Source of the DNA: Haloactinopolyspora alba
Lineage (GTDB): Bacteria > Actinomycetota > Actinomycetes > Jiangellales > Jiangellaceae
Reading direction: 5' to 3'
Length of the DNA: 64,000 nucleotides
NCBI RefSeq assembly: GCF_003014555.1
Contig: NZ_PYGE01000001.1
Span: 372,001 to 436,000 of the forward strand
The translations under genes were made by a program, and so were the position numbers. A model generated the notes under the pieces. The model searched no databases. It was not told the DNA's origin and saw only the letters and a list, made by a program, of their open reading frames with translations. How positions within the stretch are numbered: position 1 is the first letter of the stretch; every line of letters begins with the position of its first letter. Shown here piece by piece: positions 60,466 through 64,000 of the stretch.

Positions 60466-63408
60466 TCATGGCGTCCGTCCCACGTGCAGCTCGGCCGCCG
60501 CCGCGACACCGAAGTGGCCCGAGTGGGCCGTCAGCCGGACGTAGCGCGCCTCGGCGGGCGAGAAGGTGGCGTACTTCTGCGAGCCGTCGTCGGCCCACGA
60601 GCCCTCGGTGACCGGCGTGAACGTCGTGCCGTCGGTGCTGACCTCGACCGTGTACTCGGTGACGTTGCCGTTCGGGTTGCCGTCCTGCCGCGACAGGTAG
60701 CTCAGGCCCTGGACCTCGTAACGATCACCGAGGTCGAGCGTCACGGTCGCCGGCAGCGGATCCGTCGACGCGGGCGCGGAGTGCCAGAAAGTCGTCTTGT
60801 CACCGTCGACCGCCGCGCACGGCTGGTACGGGTCGCTGTGCACGCTGCTGGCGGTGGCCGTCGTCTCGTGCTGCGGAACCAGCACGTCGAACTCGGCCGG
60901 CGCGTCCTCCGGCAGCGGCGGCTGCTCCGGCGCCGGCGGCGTCGTCCGCAGCGGAGGCCCGCCGGCGCGGACCACGCCCAGCTCACCGGCGGTGGCGGTC
61001 GAGTCGCCGCAGGCGTTGTCGTCCCCGGCCGCGACCAGCCGCACGTGCCGGGCGTCCTGAGCCGGCCAGGTGACCACCTTTGTGGAGCTGTCCGCGGACC
61101 AGGTGCCGCTGGCGACGCGCTCGTACGACTTGCCGTCGCGGCTCACGTACACCTCGTAATCGGTGATCATCCCGTTGGTGTTGCCGTCCAGGCGCGGCTG
61201 GTAGGTCAACGCCTCGACGTGGCGCGTGCGCCCCAGGTCCAGGGTCACGCTCTGGGGCAGTCCGGCAGGAGGATCGAAAGCCGAGCTCCACGTCGTCTCC
61301 GGCCGGTCGTCCAGCACGTGCCCGACGCCGTGCGTCCAGCCGCGGAAGAACCCGTGCTCGCTGGTGGCGCTGGCCTGCATCTGGTCCTTCGGGACGAACC
61401 GCGGCGCCCGGCTGGTGGGCGTGACCCGCAGGTCGTCGAACTGGGCGTGGTGCCATGCGCTCACGCCCAGCACCACGTTCCCGGTCCGTTGCGTGGTGTC
61501 GGTGACCTCGCTCAGCACCTCGCCGTCGAGCAGCACCTCGATCGTGTCGCCGCGCATCCGCAGGCCGACGGTGTGCCACTCGTCCACGCCGACGGACTCG
61601 GTTCCCGACGCCAGCGACGTCTCACGGTTCCCGGCGTGGTCACGGCTGAACAGCTCCCATCCCTCGGTGCCGATCCGCAGGTGGTAGCCACTGGCGGGCG
61701 TACCCCACGACTGGCCCGAGGCGCGGCCGCCGACCTCGACGTATCCGGGTTCCTCCAGCAGGACGTCGGTGCTCACGGTGTAGTCGCCCCACCATCGTGG
61801 GTCGCCGACCATGGTGCTCAGCGGCAGCTCGCCGACATGACCCCAGCTGATCGGGGGCTGGTCCACCTGCTGGCGGTAGCAGGTGCCGTCGCGCCCGCCC
61901 GCGCACGGCGCGGCCTCGAACGCACCGGCCAGGTCGGAGAAGTAACGCGCGGTGCGCCCGTCGGGCACGTTCTCGAAGGACTCGCGGAACGGGACGGCCA
62001 GGCGGTCGCTCACCGTCGCGTCCGGAGTGGCGGCGCCCTTGCCCTGCCCGTCGGTGGTGGTCAGCGAGTAGATGTGGCCGGGCTCGAGCTGCAGCGTGAT
62101 CTCGCCACCGTCCGGCTGCACGGTTCCCACCTCGCGGAAGCGGTCGGCGGGATCGTCGGAGTCGAGGTCGCTCGCCCACAGCCGCATCCCGCTCTCGGGC
62201 AGGTTGGCGACGTCGAGGGTGAGGGTGCTCGGCTGGTCGGCGTCGAACGTCTCGATCACCGTGCTCCAGTCGCCGCCGTCGGGCGAGGCCAGCGAGACGA
62301 CGCTCGCTCCGGACTCCAGCCGGGTGCTGCCGCTGTTCAGGTACCGCCAGCCGGGATCGGCGAACTGGTTCGTGTGCGCGTACGCCCAGATGCTGTCGCC
62401 GACGTCGTAGTAACCCGACCACGGCCACTCGGCGACCATCAGTCCGGTGTCGGCGAGCGTGATGTTCGAGTACCAGGCGGAGATCGGCGACCACGCGATC
62501 ATTCCGGTGATCCGGGCGTCGATGTACATTCGGTTGGCCGCGCGGGCCAGCGGCGCGGCGCCCGCGTCGTGGGCCATCGAGCTCAGTTCGCCGATCCACA
62601 ACGGCTTACCGAGGTCACGCGCGGTCTCGGTGCTCGAACACCGCAGGTACCTGGTGCGGTGACCACACGGCGAGTGCTGGTTCGCGATGTCGACGGCCGC
62701 TCCGAACTCGGGGTTCGCGGCCATCGCGTCGGCGACCCGCCAGTTCCAGTTCGGCGTGTCGTCGGCGGCCGTCAGCTCGATGTCCGGGTGCTCCGCGCGC
62801 AGCGCGCGTTTCCACTTGACGTACCACTCGGTGTCGTAGCCGGCCTCGTTCCAGCCGCCCATGAAGTCGATGTCCAGTCCGTGCTGCTCGGCGCAGTCGA
62901 GCCAGGACAGCAGGTAGTCGATGTTGTCCTGGCTCCAGAACCCGCCTTCGAACCAGCCCGGCGCTCCCCATTGCAGGCCGCCGAGCTGGATGTCCGGGTT
63001 GCGCTCGACCGCCTCACGCATCAACCACCACTCGTAGCCGCGGTTGCAGTTCACCTTGCCGCGCTCGCGCATGTGGCTGGGCTCGGCGCCCGAGGTGGAG
63101 TTGGTGTCGGCGCCGATCTCCACCTTCAGGATCTCGAGGTTCGCGCCGTAACCGGGCTTGAACAGATAGTCGAGGATCTGGCTGCGCTCGGGCTCCGGAT
63201 AGTCGTACAGCAGCCGGCTGGACGCTCCGGCGCTGACCGCACCGAGGCCGTCGAACTCCCGGCCGGCGCTGTCGCCGTCCACGACGACGGTCTCGGCGCT
63301 GCGCTGCTCCTCCTCCGCCGCCTGACTGCCCGGCACCGCGGCGACCAGCGCCGCGATCACCGCCGTACCAGTGCCCAGTGCTGTTGCGATCCGCCGTCGG
63401 TGACGCAT
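60466..63408 (-). CDS. Secreted GH59 galactocerebrosidase-like enzyme with C-terminal binding domains
   Basis: 980 residues from ATG 63408. Signal peptide to about residue 30 (AVPGSQA). The catalytic barrel closely resembles animal GALC: REFDGLGAVSAGASSRLLYDYPEPERSQILDYLFKP, VEIGADTNSTSGAEPSHM, acid/base Glu188 in GGWNEAGY, nucleophile Glu274 in WIGELSS. A lectin-like sandwich domain spans about 490-660. Two F5/8 type C (CBM32-like) modules follow, each with the pattern TLDLG...VEALTYQPRLDGNTNG and ARHVRLVA. GH59 enzymes release beta-galactose from galactolipids or galactosides. It would act outside the cell, feeding the GH42/importer system. Its promoter carries the FadR-type operator. Confidence 0.92.
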   Translation of the reverse strand: MRHRRRIATALGTGTAVIAALVAAVPGSQAAEEEQRSAETVVVDGDSAGREFDGLGAVSAGASSRLLYDYPEPERSQILDYLFKPGYGANLEILKVEIGADTNSTSGAEPSHMRERGKVNCNRGYEWWLMREAVERNPDIQLGGLQWGAPGWFEGGFWSQDNIDYLLSWLDCAEQHGLDIDFMGGWNEAGYDTEWYVKWKRALRAEHPDIELTAADDTPNWNWRVADAMAANPEFGAAVDIANQHSPCGHRTRYLRCSSTETARDLGKPLWIGELSSMAHDAGAAPLARAANRMYIDARITGMIAWSPISAWYSNITLADTGLMVAEWPWSGYYDVGDSIWAYAHTNQFADPGWRYLNSGSTRLESGASVVSLASPDGGDWSTVIETFDADQPSTLTLDVANLPESGMRLWASDLDSDDPADRFREVGTVQPDGGEITLQLEPGHIYSLTTTDGQGKGAATPDATVSDRLAVPFRESFENVPDGRTARYFSDLAGAFEAAPCAGGRDGTCYRQQVDQPPISWGHVGELPLSTMVGDPRWWGDYTVSTDVLLEEPGYVEVGGRASGQSWGTPASGYHLRIGTEGWELFSRDHAGNRETSLASGTESVGVDEWHTVGLRMRGDTIEVLLDGEVLSEVTDTTQRTGNVVLGVSAWHHAQFDDLRVTPTSRAPRFVPKDQMQASATSEHGFFRGWTHGVGHVLDDRPETTWSSAFDPPAGLPQSVTLDLGRTRHVEALTYQPRLDGNTNGMITDYEVYVSRDGKSYERVASGTWSADSSTKVVTWPAQDARHVRLVAAGDDNACGDSTATAGELGVVRAGGPPLRTTPPAPEQPPLPEDAPAEFDVLVPQHETTATASSVHSDPYQPCAAVDGDKTTFWHSAPASTDPLPATVTLDLGDRYEVQGLSYLSRQDGNPNGNVTEYTVEVSTDGTTFTPVTEGSWADDGSQKYATFSPAEARYVRLTAHSGHFGVAAAAELHVGRTP

Positions 63409-63450
63409 GGATACACCCGCCCTGACTCGAGGCCGTTGGGTTCGACATCA

Positions 63451-63494
63451 AAGGTCTGACCTCTGAACATAAAGTGCGGATACATCACTGTCAA
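63451..63494 (-). promoter_or_regulatory. Promoter and FadR-type operator of the GH59 gene
   Basis: On the minus strand: TTGACA (complement of 63489-63494), 17-bp spacer, TATGTT (complement of 63466-63471), then GAGGTCAGACCTT (complement of 63451-63463) over the expected start of transcription. The arrangement is the same as at the UxaA operon promoter. Confidence 0.75.
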
Positions 63495-63552
63495 TGCCGC
63501 ACCGCAGCAGGGGGTCCCGTCGGGGCGCGGGGCTCACGCAGACTCATCCGCT

Positions 63553-64000
63553 TCAACGAACTGTCGCTGCTCCGTTGTCGTCCGCGTATTCGACGAGACG
63601 GCAGAGCGTGTTGATGCCCTGCACCTGCTCGACACTGCGGACCGGGGCGGTCAGCAGCGCCGGGCTGCCGACCAGCACCGCCAGCGACCGCGCGCGGGAC
63701 ACGGCGACGTTGAGCCGGTTCCGGTTCGCGACGAAGTCGACCCCGCGTGGGGCGTCGGCCGCCGACGACGTCGTCAGCGACACGATGACGACAGCCGCCT
63801 GCTGGCCCTGGAACTTGTCGACGGTGCCGACACGGGCACGCCCGTCCAGAGCGGCCGACAACAGCCCGACCTGCGCGTTGTACGGCGCCACCACCAGGAC
63901 GTCGTCGGCCCCGAGGACACGCTCGTGCCCTTGTGCGTCGGTCCACGCCCGGCCGGTGAGCCGCTCGACGACGGCACGGACCGCGTCCACCTCGGCGTCG
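63553..64000 (-). CDS. DNA2/NAM7-type superfamily I helicase, C-terminal part
   Basis: Partial: the frame continues beyond the window edge and only about 149 C-terminal residues are seen. VLVVAPYNAQVGLLSAAL, VGTVDKFQGQQAAVVIVSL and NRNRLNVAVSRARSLAVLVGSP are helicase motifs IV-VI of the AAA_12 domain. This tail is often found in large proteins that also carry a RecB-like nuclease (TM0106 family), so the full gene may be a helicase-nuclease. It ends 62 bp from the GH59 promoter region. Confidence 0.85.
   Translation of the reverse strand, partial: DAEVDAVRAVVERLTGRAWTDAQGHERVLGADDVLVVAPYNAQVGLLSAALDGRARVGTVDKFQGQQAAVVIVSLTTSSAADAPRGVDFVANRNRLNVAVSRARSLAVLVGSPALLTAPVRSVEQVQGINTLCRLVEYADDNGAATVR

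Noticed and set aside
60238-63459. Long plus-strand frame opposite the GH59 gene
   Set aside because: Shadow of the GH59 coding strand; no recognisable domain.

Overview
The window is a 64 kb piece of a GC-rich actinobacterial chromosome. The evidence is strong third-position G/C bias, ATGA/GTGA-coupled operons, GTG starts, hairpin terminators without T-runs, an XRE-TPR regulator and several sugar ABC importers. A soil- or plant-associated actinomycete (for example a Jiangella-like genus) would fit, but this is a guess from gene content. No rRNA, tRNA or CRISPR array was seen. The left and right ends cut through genes (an XRE-TPR regulator and a DNA2/NAM7-type helicase).

Layout. 1-5.3 kb: an XRE-TPR regulator divergent from a 40-residue secreted peptide ending in Cys-Cys, then hisC, a small membrane protein, an unknown protein, a low-Mr phosphotyrosine phosphatase and a fructosamine-kinase-like protein. 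5.3-8.9 kb: an ABC-2 exporter behind a MerR-type promoter, then an IS5-family insertion sequence that landed on the stop codon of a glyoxalase-fold gene. 9-13 kb: thiamine genes, thiE divergent from riboswitch-controlled thiO-thiS-thiG. 13-20 kb: a DinB-like protein, an aldehyde dehydrogenase, a sigma factor, and a two-component system with its ABC exporter.

20-63 kb is one large carbohydrate-catabolism island. (a) 20.0-32.1 kb: a DeoR regulator and a GH116 enzyme are divergent from an operon for a PfkB kinase, a YihT-like aldolase, a fucose-isomerase-type isomerase, a binding protein, two permeases and a GH31 glycosidase. The predicted flow is glycoside uptake, hydrolysis, aldose-to-ketose isomerisation, 1-phosphorylation and cleavage to DHAP plus an aldehyde. 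(b) 33.6-39.2 kb: a two-subunit UxaA-family lyase/dehydratase, an aldehyde dehydrogenase, two hydroxyacid dehydrogenases of different fold and a FadR-type regulator. (c) 39.4-47.4 kb: a complete importer (binding protein, two permeases and the only MsmK/UgpC-type ATPase in the window) interleaved with an SDR, a DgoD-like galactonate dehydratase, a DapA-type aldolase and an SMP-30 lactonase, which together form a non-phosphorylative galactose pathway. (d) 52.7-63.5 kb: a GH42 beta-galactosidase with a third importer, a second FadR-type regulator, a YeiH-type putative sulfate exporter and a secreted GH59 galactocerebrosidase-like enzyme with C-terminal carbohydrate-binding domains.

The main new observation is that a 13-bp element with core GAGGT(C/T)AGACC sits within four promoters at 33.56, 39.34, 58.33 and 63.45 kb. 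It ties parts (b), (c) and (d) into one candidate regulon under the two paralogous FadR-type repressors. A second, more speculative reading is that the YihT/YihV-like genes, the UxaA/hydroxyacid dehydrogenase set and the YeiH exporter outline sulfosugar breakdown beside galactoside breakdown, as would suit a degrader of plant thylakoid glycolipids. An XRE-ImmA/IrrE gene with a truncated partner (32-33.4 kb) and a thermolysin-type protease with its regulator (47.6-51.8 kb) interrupt the island.
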